From positions 1 through 8,444 of the forward strand of contig JAVERT010000051.1 of assembly GCA_034006985.1 (NCBI GenBank): a stretch of DNA of 8,444 nt. Direction: 5' to 3'. The notes beneath the pieces were generated by a model, which worked only from the letters and a program-made list of their open reading frames with translations, searched no databases and was not told where the DNA came from. Positions 1 through 5,449 of this stretch are shown piece by piece. This stretch comes from Gudongella sp034006985 (GTDB taxonomy: Bacteria > Bacillota > Clostridia > Tissierellales > Tissierellaceae). The position numbers and the translations under genes were made by a program. Position 1 is the first letter of the stretch. Each line of letters opens with the position of its first letter.

Positions 1-447
1 GGATACTGCAGCACTCCCCCGCAGATCGTTGTACGACTGCCCCGGGCGGGACAGATAGAACATCAGATCACGGAAGTCCTGATGAGTGAGGACAGGAAGC
101 CGGACGTATTGTTTCTTGTTGTAGAGGACCGGATAACGGTATCTCGCATCCTCAAAACAAGAATTTCCATGATACCTGCAGAAGCGATTGATCGCGCCCT
201 GCAGATCCATGATCGTGTTGGGCGTTATGTCTTTCCGGGACCGGAAGGATATCATGATCTGCTTAGCGTCCTCGACGGTAAACCTGCCGGGGTCCGTTGT
301 GGAGATCCTGCCCGCCGACCGCAGAGCCGATATAGTGCGGCCGATGCGCACCAAACGCCTCCGGCGATCCTTGATGGTCACGTCGGAGTACACCCCGGAA
401 TAGTCCGAGATGTAATCATTCACAGCGACCATCCAGTCGGAGACCAT
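1..447 (-). CDS. Tyrosine recombinase/integrase, N-terminal part (runs off left edge)
   Basis: A minus-strand frame stays open for 149 codons to the window edge. It starts at ATG 447-445, overlapping the TGA of the 75-residue gene (TGATG); GGGAG lies about ten bases upstream. The protein begins MVSDWMVAVNDYISDYSG. It then has the helical pattern of a phage-integrase SAM-like, core-binding domain: basic helix KDRRRRLVRIGRTISALRSAG, then FTVEDAKQIMISFR, then TPNTIMDLQGAINRFCRYHGN. A linker with YVRLPVLTHQDFRDLMFYLS follows, which normally opens the catalytic domain. The Arg, His-x-x-Arg and Tyr catalytic residues would be beyond the left edge, so activity cannot be judged. The expected role is site-specific integration or excision of this element, or resolution of its circular form. 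The family assignment rests on pattern, not on a search. Confidence 0.72.
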   Translation of the reverse strand, partial: MVSDWMVAVNDYISDYSGVYSDVTIKDRRRRLVRIGRTISALRSAGRISTTDPGRFTVEDAKQIMISFRSRKDITPNTIMDLQGAINRFCRYHGNSCFEDARYRYPVLYNKKQYVRLPVLTHQDFRDLMFYLSRPGQSYNDLRGSAAVS

Positions 448-674
448 CAGGCGAACGCTCCCAGATCATAGGCGTATGGATGCAGATAGCCGATCTGCTC
501 ACAGGTTTGGAGGTACTCCCTGACGGTGGACGGGGTTCCGTCCACGTGTTCAACCTGCCAATCCTCATGCCAGGGGTTCCAGAAGAAGCAGAGATACCTC
601 CGAAGGCGAACCGTAGGGATCCGACGTCCGCAGTACCTGCCGTCAGGGATGTACTTCCAGCCTGCAGCGATCAT
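447..674 (-). CDS. Small hypothetical protein, 75 residues, coupled to the integrase
   Basis: Not recognised. The ATG at 674-672 overlaps the stop of the upstream 69-residue gene (ATGA), and its own TGA overlaps the ATG of the integrase, so all three are probably translated by coupling. The protein is rich in Trp, Tyr and Arg (YIPDGRYCGRRIPTVRLRRY, then FFWNPWHEDWQVEH). It ends in a helix-prone stretch with TVREYLQTCEQIGYLHPYAY. There is no signal peptide or membrane segment. Its position directly before an integrase suits a recombination directionality factor or a small DNA-binding accessory protein, but that is only context; no helix-turn-helix can be drawn with confidence. Confidence 0.6.
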   Translation of the reverse strand: MIAAGWKYIPDGRYCGRRIPTVRLRRYLCFFWNPWHEDWQVEHVDGTPSTVREYLQTCEQIGYLHPYAYDLGAFA

Positions 675-880
675 ACGATGACCCCGCGAGGATTCTCATC
701 GGAAGCCGATTCCGTGAAGACAGGTATACTACCATCCAAGGCCAGAGGCCACGAGTGTATGCAGGTCCCGCAGGTCATGACCTTGGGGCCGCAGGTTTTA
801 CGGGCATATGCGGCGCACTTATGCGCGCGGTCATTATTGACCCGGCAACTGCCGTTCCTGCAATAAATCTTGGACGGCAT
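671..880 (-). CDS. Small Cys-rich, probable zinc-binding protein, 69 residues
   Basis: The start is placed at ATG 880-878 because the upstream sequence AAGGTGATC is a near-perfect archaeal SD, ending five bases before it. The ATG overlaps the stop of the preceding gene (TGATG). An alternative GTG lies one codon upstream. Cysteines fall at residues 7, 12, 22, 30, 37 and 40 (C-x4-C, C-x7-C, C-x2-C), with His20 and His42 nearby, enough ligands for one or two zinc sites. The C-terminal third (about 44-69) is acidic and lacks Cys. No family is recognised. Small zinc proteins beside integrases in mobile elements often bind DNA or act as regulators, which is inference here. Confidence 0.6.
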   Translation of the reverse strand: MPSKIYCRNGSCRVNNDRAHKCAAYARKTCGPKVMTCGTCIHSWPLALDGSIPVFTESASDENPRGVIV

Positions 881-1074
881 CACCGGATCACCTTTCCACC
901 GAATGCATCCACAATGCGCATAGGTCGAAACTTAACGCATTCATGAATGTAGTGCTGGCCGAATTCCCGGGGGGCGAACGTCGCCAGGAATCTGCAGTTG
1001 ATATCACAGCGTGCATTCTTACGGGATCTGCACGCACGGGGTCTCACGCCATATACGTAGGTTGTCATCCACAT
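880..1074 (-). CDS. Small Cys-rich protein, 64 residues, first clear gene of the integrase operon
   Basis: The frame has Cys15, Cys23, Cys27 and Cys46 with His41 and His44 between the last two, a plausible single zinc site. The basic centre contains CRSRKNARCDINCRF. It ends in TGA overlapping the next gene's ATG. Starts at 1074 and 1068 (Met3) are both possible; AGGTAG just upstream is a weak SD. An in-frame TAG ends six bases before the 1074 start codon. A competing 32-codon frame (1117-1019) overlaps its first third, so the true start may lie as late as the GTG at 1047, just before the Cys cluster. Function unknown; the neighbours suggest a role in integration or regulation. Confidence 0.5.
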   Translation of the reverse strand: MWMTTYVYGVRPRACRSRKNARCDINCRFLATFAPREFGQHYIHECVKFRPMRIVDAFGGKVIR

Positions 1075-1117
1075 CCACTACCTGCCCATCTTTTGATGGA
1101 CACCCGGAAAGCCTCAT
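1019..1117 (-). CDS. Possible 32-residue small protein overlapping the next gene
   Basis: ATG 1117-1115 is preceded by GGGGAG three bases upstream and overlaps (ATGA) the TGA that closes another open stretch. The 32-residue product begins MRLSGCPSKDGQVVDVDD and ends in TAA at 1021-1019. The ATGA overlap and SD are the pattern used by the real genes here. Against it, the frame overlaps the 64-residue gene by 56 bases and has no recognisable feature. It could be a leader coupling translation to that gene. Confidence 0.25.
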   Translation of the reverse strand: MRLSGCPSKDGQVVDVDDNLRIWRETPCVQIP

Positions 1118-1257
1118 TCGCTCCCCGGAATGTCCACCCGCCCCGTGAATGAGCCGCCAGGGACGGGTTCCGCCGAAAGTGTCACGCTGGTTTCACTGCC
1201 GACGGGGCTCTTGGAGAGGCCGTAAAGCCTCCCGGATGACTGCGAGCCTGAACTGTC
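1114..1257 (-). pseudogene. Possible truncated 3' end of a gene at the island border
   Basis: On the minus strand a frame is open from about 1287 to the TGA at 1116-1114 with no ATG. Its GC-rich part (1257-1114) reads SSGSQSSGRLYGLSKSPVGS, then ETSVTLSAEPVPGGSFTGRV and DIPGSE, a plausible Ser/Gly-rich protein tail. It ends in the same ATGA overlap style as intact genes of this operon. Composition changes abruptly at about 1258. This fits a gene whose front was cut away when the AT-rich segment was inserted, but an ordinary non-coding open stretch, or a 23-residue peptide from GTG 1185, is equally possible. Confidence 0.22.
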
Positions 1258-1261
1258 ATCA

Positions 1262-1319
1262 GTATAACGAACGTTATATTGACTATTTCAATATATCGAA
1301 TACTATCTCTTCGTTATAC
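1262..1319. promoter_or_regulatory. Operator-like repeats upstream of the ribbon-helix-helix gene
   Basis: A perfect dyad TATAACG-AA-CGTTATA spans 1263-1278. A further half site CGTTATA recurs at 1312-1318, exactly 40 bases from the one at 1272, about four helical turns. Viewed another way, GTATAACGA (1262-1270) is the perfect inverted copy of TCGTTATAC (1311-1319). The repeats sit immediately upstream of the putative TATA element of a gene encoding a ribbon-helix-helix protein, a family that usually binds short palindromes and represses its own operon. That this protein binds here is inference. Confidence 0.55.
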
Positions 1320-1326
1320 CATTATC

Positions 1327-1332
1327 TATAAT
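1327..1332 (+). promoter_or_regulatory. Putative TATA element of the island operon
   Basis: TATAAT lies 22-27 bases before ATG 1354, the distance expected for an archaeal TATA box driving a leaderless transcript. No SD precedes that ATG (AAAAGAGT only), which supports the idea. A second AT-rich candidate, AATATATC, lies at 1290-1297 and could serve either strand. The half site at 1311-1319 abuts the region where TFB would bind, so occupancy could repress transcription. Confidence 0.35.
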
Positions 1333-1353
1333 GCTACACAATGATAAAAGAGT

Positions 1354-1617
1354 ATGAAGGACAAAACGACATCCCAAATCAATTTCAAATGTCCTGAGGG
1401 ACTGATTAAGATAATTGATCAGGATGTTGAAGAAAGCGAAGAATTCAGAAACAGATCTGAATGGATAATCGCAGCTGCAAGATTTTACACAGACCACAGA
1501 ACCATGATAAAATCAGAACGCAGAAAAGCCGCAGAAACAACAACGACAACGGCGTCAGAAACTGACGATTATGTTTCTGCACATCCGAACCGCGTTCAAT
1601 ATGATATGAAGGGATAA
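1354..1617 (+). CDS. Ribbon-helix-helix (CopG/Arc-type) regulator, 87 residues
   Basis: Residues 7-48 have the classic ribbon-helix-helix layout. A strand SQINFKCP (7-14) would enter the DNA major groove as a dimeric sheet. Helix A (about 15-28, EGLIKIIDQDVEES) and a turn follow, then helix B beginning RSEWIIAAARFYTDH (34-48); the R-S-E at the helix start is the family signature. The tail (about 49-87) is polar and Thr-rich and looks disordered. It is the first gene of an operon: the nuclease-like gene starts two bases after its TAA. Upstream dyads are likely operators. It may be a simple autorepressor or the antitoxin-like partner of a toxin module; no adjacent canonical toxin is seen. Confidence 0.8.
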   Translation: MKDKTTSQINFKCPEGLIKIIDQDVEESEEFRNRSEWIIAAARFYTDHRTMIKSERRKAAETTTTTASETDDYVSAHPNRVQYDMKG

Positions 1618-1618
1618 G

Positions 1619-2314
1619 TTGAGTAATGAGAGTCCGATCTCACTTTACATTGCAATCGTCTTTGTAGTCGTTTTTATATGGTTACTTGTAAAGTATTGGT
1701 ATATCGTATTGACAGTTGCGGTGCTTGCAGTACTGACAATCTTAGCGTATTTTTGGATCAAAAGAAGAAATAAAAATTCCGATACGGAAGTTTCAGAACA
1801 TTCGGAATACATCGAACCCGAAACGATTGTAAAACCAAAACATGACCCAGAATATTATGAAAGATTGGGCGCGGATTTCGAAGACTATGTGGAAAACATG
1901 TTTGACATAAGCACATTCCAACAGACACATAAAACACCTAGAAAGGATGAGAACGGCAATCTGGACCATGATTGCATTTATCCAGATCTCAGGTTTTATG
2001 AAAAAAACACGCAAACAGCATTCTGGGTTGAATGTAAATGGAGAAGAGGTTTCGAAGAAAAATCAAAATTGAGATGGTGTGAAAAATATCAGCTGGAAAG
2101 ATACAAACGCATCCGCAAAGAAACAGGTACGAAAACATACATCATGGTCGGTGTTGGAGGAAAACCCTCTAACCCCTGGAAGATCTACTGTTTCAATCTG
2201 GATGAATTGAGATACATTGAACTGTATTATGGATTCTGCAAGGACCACGAAGTATCCAACAGATGTTTCGTATCAATGGATGACATTGAAAAATACTCGG
2301 TTGTAAGCGCATGA
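1619..2314 (+). CDS. Membrane-anchored PD-(D/E)XK nuclease-like protein
   Basis: 231 residues, starting at TTG 1619. No in-frame ATG occurs before Met94, which lies beyond the membrane segments, and AAGGGAT just upstream may act as SD. Two membrane helices (about 8-24 and 27-47) end in KRRNK, so the C-terminal domain should face the cytoplasm. The soluble domain has LGADFEDYVENMF (83-95, the helix with Glu88), Pro122-Asp123, and WVECKWR with Glu138 and Lys140. QLERY follows at 158-162, then the strand YIMVGVGGKP and an NPW motif. This is the PD-(D/E)XK fold pattern of restriction-like nucleases related to Mrr. Substrate unknown. The membrane anchor suggests action on incoming or membrane-near DNA, such as phage defence or superinfection exclusion; that is inference. 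Confidence 0.72.
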   Translation: MSNESPISLYIAIVFVVVFIWLLVKYWYIVLTVAVLAVLTILAYFWIKRRNKNSDTEVSEHSEYIEPETIVKPKHDPEYYERLGADFEDYVENMFDISTFQQTHKTPRKDENGNLDHDCIYPDLRFYEKNTQTAFWVECKWRRGFEEKSKLRWCEKYQLERYKRIRKETGTKTYIMVGVGGKPSNPWKIYCFNLDELRYIELYYGFCKDHEVSNRCFVSMDDIEKYSVVSA

Positions 2315-2523
2315 TATCAGAAAACTCCTCTCGGATCTACAGACGCATTGCCAAGATTCTGAACTCGGAGATTCGCGCGGGAGCGACCCCCGAAGAGATC
2401 TTCGAAGCGATCACCGAATTATCCGCAGAACTTTTCGCCGCCACTCATGACCCTGCTAAGAATTCAGAGGAGTGGGCAGATATGTTCGTTGAGAAAACGA
2501 AAGCGTTGGTCAAAGAAGAATGA
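2311..2523 (+). CDS. Small acidic helical protein, 70 residues, coupled to the nuclease gene
   Basis: The ATG overlaps the nuclease stop (ATGA), so the two are probably made in fixed ratio. The protein looks all-helical: SSRIYRRIAKILNSEIRAG, TPEEIFEAITELSAELFAA, then NSEEWADMFVEKTKALVKEE. It has no Cys and no membrane segment. The C-terminal two thirds are acidic. Its DNA is richer in GC than the genes around it. No family is recognised. A small acidic partner immediately after a nuclease may be an inhibitor/immunity protein or a regulatory subunit, but this rests on gene order alone. Confidence 0.62.
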   Translation: MISENSSRIYRRIAKILNSEIRAGATPEEIFEAITELSAELFAATHDPAKNSEEWADMFVEKTKALVKEE

Positions 2524-2663
2524 TAACACGAGTTTCCTCAATGTATTACTTAAACATGAACACTCGCATCAATATTTTTGCGAATATCATATGATGATTC
2601 TATTAGATCTCGTCTTTTATGGTTCTATGGAGAATGTGAAGATTACTAAATACTTAAAATTGT
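2524..2663. other. Intergenic stretch between convergent genes
   Basis: AT-rich and without a convincing gene. The plus frame 2447-2665 overlaps the 70-residue gene for most of its first third and has no start signal, so it is not called. A 10-base palindrome ATCATATGAT at 2586-2595 is short enough to be chance. Confidence 0.5.
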
Positions 2664-2688
2664 AAAAGGGGAAACAATCCCCTGTTTT
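2664..2688. terminator. Bidirectional terminator between convergent genes
   Basis: The stem AGGGGA (2667-2672) pairs with TCCCCT (2678-2683) over a five-base loop. It is flanked by AAA on the left and, after one G, TTTT on the right, so either strand reads a stem followed by T residues. It lies between the end of the plus-strand operon and the stop of the minus-strand nuclease gene (2691), as expected for a shared terminator. Archaeal termination depends mainly on T tracts, so the hairpin may be an added feature. Confidence 0.5.
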
Positions 2689-2690
2689 AA

Positions 2691-3443
2691 TCAATCATAA
2701 CAGATGACTTCTTTTTCGATTTGAGATATAACACTCTTATCGATTTTTTCTATCTCGCATCTATACACTTTATTAAGTCTAGGATTAAAAACTCCAAGAT
2801 AAAGTATATTTTCAAAATCACGATTCATGGAATGCATTCCCATTATGTAATACATCAACAATTGTAATGTGTGTTTATTGGTAGGGTCTTTTTTTATTAC
2901 TTTGAAATCCCACAAGGTATCCGATGTTAGAAAATCTCCATCACCTGTATCTACTGTCTTGGTATATCCTCCTGGAAATGTGAATCCATCTTGTATAATT
3001 GGTCCATACTCTTTGATAAAAGTTAAACTTCTATTGACCATTATACGTATGTTTTCAATCGTATTTTTATCTGGATTGATTTCTTCTACAGGTTTATATC
3101 CCGCTAAACCCGCTCTATGACAAACATCAAATCCAGATAATTTACAAGCAGATATTATAGAATCATCATCAAGTCCTTTCACATTTTTTATTAATTTTTC
3201 TGCTGTCGAATAATGGTCGATGAGGTCTGCGCCAAGAAGCGAGATTGCAAAAGCCTTTTTTCCACTGGTGCCATTATTAAATCTAGTAAGATAATCGACA
3301 GCCATACCAACAAGAGATGCATGGATATTCTCTTCTCCAATTTCCAATTTATCATTTTTTTCAGTTATTGAAAATTGCTTCGGGTTTAGATATCCCCCCC
3401 TCGGTTGAGATATCTCAGAAATTCTTTGTTTTACTGAAACCAT
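2691..3443 (-). CDS. PD-(D/E)XK nuclease-like protein, 250 residues
   Basis: The C-terminal half carries a nuclease-like core. Asp170 lies in the strand GDGDFL, Asp179 and Lys181 in TLWDFKV, and then Gln194 and Tyr198 in HTLQLLMYYIMG. This D...(D/E)-x-K...Q-x3-Y order is typical of RecB/Cas4-like and restriction-like PD-(D/E)XK proteins, here with Asp in the E position. The N-terminal half has a helix around IHASLVGMAVDYLTRF and a conserved-looking LLGADLIDHYSTAEKLIKNV. There is no signal or membrane segment. It is transcribed toward the other island operon from its own TATA box and has no SD. Codon 14-17 (PRGG) is encoded by a G7 run at 3394-3400, where slippage could switch it off. Substrate unknown; defence or DNA processing is likely. 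Confidence 0.66.
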   Translation of the reverse strand: MVSVKQRISEISQPRGGYLNPKQFSITEKNDKLEIGEENIHASLVGMAVDYLTRFNNGTSGKKAFAISLLGADLIDHYSTAEKLIKNVKGLDDDSIISACKLSGFDVCHRAGLAGYKPVEEINPDKNTIENIRIMVNRSLTFIKEYGPIIQDGFTFPGGYTKTVDTGDGDFLTSDTLWDFKVIKKDPTNKHTLQLLMYYIMGMHSMNRDFENILYLGVFNPRLNKVYRCEIEKIDKSVISQIEKEVICYD

Positions 3444-3463
3444 TTTATCACTATATGCGGTAC

Positions 3464-3472
3464 TATTTATAA
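3464..3472 (-). promoter_or_regulatory. TATA box of the 250-residue nuclease-like gene
   Basis: Read on the minus strand the sequence is GGTTATAAATAG, a good archaeal TATA box, centred 25 bases before ATG 3443. Transcription would then begin at or beside the start codon, giving a leaderless message, which agrees with the absence of an SD (GATAAA precedes the ATG). Confidence 0.6.
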
Positions 3473-3522
3473 CCTGATAAAATTATGTAGAGTGTTTATT
3501 GATATTCGGCCCTCCGTCAATC

Positions 3523-3538
3523 TACAATCAAGATTGTA
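3523..3538. promoter_or_regulatory. 7-2-7 dyad near the right border of the island
   Basis: A perfect dyad TACAATC-AA-GATTGTA with an AA centre. It has the same length, spacer and T-A-x-A-A-x-x pattern as the dyad at 1263-1278. Each of the three positions that differ is changed in both arms, so symmetry is kept. It lies between the end of the replication gene and the nuclease-like gene. It may be a second operator for the island regulator, a border structure, or part of a replication origin; no T tract follows on either strand, so a terminator is less likely. Confidence 0.4.
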
Positions 3539-3585
3539 AGAAGACACATAGGTCTAGCATACGCAGAGAGGCTCGGAAGGCCGGC

Positions 3586-3608
3586 CAATCAGCCGATATC
3601 AATCAGCC
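3586..3608. repeat. 9-base direct repeat at the end of the replication gene
   Basis: CAATCAGCC occurs at 3586-3594 and 3600-3608, 14 bases apart, overlapping the Rep stop codon and next to the self-complementary GGCCGGCC (3579-3586). Short repeats beside rolling-circle Rep genes sometimes belong to the origin, but two copies of nine bases is weak evidence. Confidence 0.25.
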
Positions 3609-5098
3609 CATTTATGGTTCACACTCAAACCGAGGCCGATACGACAAGTACGACAGGGAGGATCCAGTCCGGACTGGGGACAGATACGCAGCTTATCAGC
3701 CATCCAGAAGGTTTTACTGTTCAGGTAGACAAGGTATTTCTGCAGGTCATAATCCGCCTCGGGAACCCCCGCCGTCTCCATATCCGCCCTAAGGCGCTTG
3801 ACAGCCTCCTTAGCGGCATGATAATCGGCGCGGAACGCATAGACACGGACGCGATCGATGCAAACCACTGGATCAGCGGAATCCTGCAGATACAGCAGCC
3901 CCTCCCCGCATTCGGGGCAGGTCTTCTGACGTTCGAACTTCAATTCATCGACCTTGCGAAGCTGGCCGTTGCTGAGGCCGCCGAACAGCCTGTATGCCTT
4001 AAGCTGGCGTCCCTGGCCTTCGGGGCGGACCGGGGACGCGAGGCCGACATGGCTGAACACATAGGACAGCGTCGCACCCAGGTCACGGTCCGAATTGTCA
4101 CGGGTGGACTTCACACCGACGTACCACCCGTCCTTCCGGAACTGCTCCTTATCGCGGGTGACACGCCCCCACGCCAGAACGTGGAAATGCACACCAACGC
4201 GCCAGGACATGCTCATATCGACAATTCCGCCCTCAAGCGTCGTGGATTTGTTCTGCCGCCAGGGATGTATGGCGACCATGCCGGTATCGAGGCCGACATC
4301 GTGGGCCATCTTCATGACCTGACCGTAGAGACGGTTCAACCCCTCTTTTGTCTGTATCATCCCCCGCGCGTACTCCTGAGGGGGCGAGAACACCACATGA
4401 AGCCATTGCATCCCCGCGGTCATCTCCTGGGCAGCCTCCCAGGACTGCATGCGCTCTTCAACCTCGGAGGCCTTCCTGCACGCCCAATCCCAGGCGCAGC
4501 GCGGGCAGGCCGGCCGCCAGCAGTGATACACCGCGGTCTTGATGTAGTCCATATGGGGGCAGACTTCGTTGAGATATGCACCGGCATTGCTGCCTGTCTT
4601 GACATGGCGGTATCCGCACGTGATGCCGGGCCGGCCGCGGAACGGGGTTACCCATACCAGGGGGGTACAATCGGCGTCCTTTATCCGTGCTGGGTGACGG
4701 GGGTCATACGTTTTGTCAAGAGGTAGGTAATCACAGTAAGCAGGATAATGGGCGCCAAGGGCTACCCGTCTCTCCTGGACAGTCAATTGAGGTGCCTCGA
4801 GACTGGGGATCTCGGCCCTGTAGCAGATATCGAGATACTCCCCGACGGTCTGCACGCCGGCCCTGCGGATCTGATTGGGAGAGTGCATCGAGGGATCCGC
4901 CAATCCGCCTATGGGCTGGAAGACGCCGTTGCGGACGTACTCGGTGATCGCCGGCTCCCGGTCATCCGCATAGGCGCGGGCTATACGGTCGTAGATCTCC
5001 GGCCCAAGCCCCGCCAGTGTGGCCTTAGGCCCGACGGAAGCGCAAGCATCACACATGGCGACACGCTCCCGAGGCGTCGGGACCCGGGCCAAGGCCAT
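3599..5098 (-). CDS. HUH-type rolling-circle replication initiator (Rep)
   Basis: 499 residues from ATG 5098. An alternative ATG at 5056 (485 residues, GGGAG upstream) would cut the overlap with the preceding gene from 50 to 8 bases and may be the true start. Motifs in order: a Cys cluster with C193, C198, C201 and C207 (PACPRCAWDWACRKA) like the zinc site of archaeal Reps; a strand WLHVVFSPP (232-240, motif 1 position); IHPWR (277-281); the HUH motif GVHFHVLAWG with His304 and His306; and LSYVFSHVGLA with the single likely catalytic Tyr346 (motif 3). A second CPECG pair (394-397) follows. The enzyme should nick one strand at the origin and stay bound through the Tyr. It is the last gene of the long viral operon, and the N-terminal 180 residues are unassigned. 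Confidence 0.88.
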   Translation of the reverse strand: MALARVPTPRERVAMCDACASVGPKATLAGLGPEIYDRIARAYADDREPAITEYVRNGVFQPIGGLADPSMHSPNQIRRAGVQTVGEYLDICYRAEIPSLEAPQLTVQERRVALGAHYPAYCDYLPLDKTYDPRHPARIKDADCTPLVWVTPFRGRPGITCGYRHVKTGSNAGAYLNEVCPHMDYIKTAVYHCWRPACPRCAWDWACRKASEVEERMQSWEAAQEMTAGMQWLHVVFSPPQEYARGMIQTKEGLNRLYGQVMKMAHDVGLDTGMVAIHPWRQNKSTTLEGGIVDMSMSWRVGVHFHVLAWGRVTRDKEQFRKDGWYVGVKSTRDNSDRDLGATLSYVFSHVGLASPVRPEGQGRQLKAYRLFGGLSNGQLRKVDELKFERQKTCPECGEGLLYLQDSADPVVCIDRVRVYAFRADYHAAKEAVKRLRADMETAGVPEADYDLQKYLVYLNSKTFWMADKLRICPQSGLDPPCRTCRIGLGLSVNHKWAD

Positions 5099-5399
5099 GG
5101 GTCCCGTCCGCCCTGCAATCGGCGACGCGGAGGGCCTCGCAAGCCACTACGGAGGCCGCACGATCCATCAGGGGTGCGGAAGCGAAGGCGGATGACATCG
5201 CACGATCGGAAAGCAGAGAGAGCACGGATACGGAGGTCGGCCTCTCAGAGACCCCCAGCATCTCCAGGAGGGCACGGGCCTGCCAGTATGCCCGACCGGG
5301 GCCACAGAGGGCCACATCCTCGCGGGCACGGAGCTTGGAGGCGGTGAGCTGAGCCAAGACCGCCGATGCCTCAGCGGTCGGAACGGTTATCACCTGCAT
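5049..5399 (-). CDS. Hypothetical protein, 116 residues, between ATPase and Rep
   Basis: Start chosen at ATG 5399 because GGAGG lies six bases upstream; the frame is open further upstream, but that part overlaps the ATPase. The protein is rich in Ala, Ser and Leu and predicted mainly helical (EASAVLAQLTASKLRAREDV, then YWQARALLEMLGV, then SVSVLSLLSDRAMSSAF and AASVVACEALRVADC). A Gly/Pro-rich tail overlaps the start of Rep. No family, membrane segment or signal peptide is seen. Its place beside Rep would suit a replication accessory or single-strand DNA-binding protein, but it shows no OB-fold pattern, so no function is assigned. Confidence 0.55.
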   Translation of the reverse strand: MQVITVPTAEASAVLAQLTASKLRAREDVALCGPGRAYWQARALLEMLGVSERPTSVSVLSLLSDRAMSSAFASAPLMDRAASVVACEALRVADCRADGTHGLGPGPDASGACRHV

Positions 5400-5449
5400 A
5401 GAAGGCCTCCACGAATACCGAGGGAGCTCGCTACGATAATCGCATTCAT
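5390..5449 (-). CDS. Possible 19-residue coupling peptide
   Basis: ATG 5449-5447 overlaps the ATPase stop (ATGA). The 20-codon frame (MNAIIVASSLGIRGGLLCR) contains the SD of the next gene, and its TGA lies just inside that gene. It would carry ribosomes across the 46-base gap between ATPase and the 116-residue gene. It may be only a chance frame. Confidence 0.2.
   Translation of the reverse strand: MNAIIVASSLGIRGGLLCR

Larger units (their letters stand above)
1258..3540. other. AT-rich accessory island inside the GC-rich element
   Basis: Base composition changes sharply near 1258 (left of it GC-rich, right of it long A/T runs) and back to GC-rich between about 3500 and 3545. Inside lie a ribbon-helix-helix regulator, a membrane-anchored nuclease-like protein, a small acidic protein and a convergent second nuclease-like gene. 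The two operons look leaderless, with TATA boxes about 25 bases before the start codons. In contrast, the flanking genes use strong SD sites and overlapping stops and starts. The 70-residue gene (2311-2523) is less AT-rich than its neighbours. No transposase is seen and no clear target duplication is found by eye, so the way it entered is unknown. Confidence 0.6.

Noticed and set aside
82..471. 129-codon plus-strand frame at the left edge
   Set aside because: Antisense to the integrase frame, which is open to the edge and has the core-binding helix pattern and a coupled start.
1078..1089. Extension of the 64-residue gene through an in-frame TAG read as pyrrolysine (ATG GGC AGG TAG TGG ATG)
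   Set aside because: It would add only a few residues, has no conserved context, and good ATG starts follow the TAG. Tempting because of the probable host, but unsupported.
2586..2595. Palindrome ATCATATGAT as an operator
   Set aside because: A single 10-base palindrome in AT-rich intergenic DNA is expected by chance and sits away from any promoter.
2447..2665. 72-codon plus-strand frame after the acidic protein gene
   Set aside because: It begins inside the 70-residue gene in another frame, has no start signal and no recognisable pattern.
3614..4726. 370-codon plus-strand frame
   Set aside because: It lies wholly antisense to the Rep gene, whose HUH, Tyr and Cys motifs are clear; the product shows no family pattern. 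Long antisense frames are expected in GC-rich genes.
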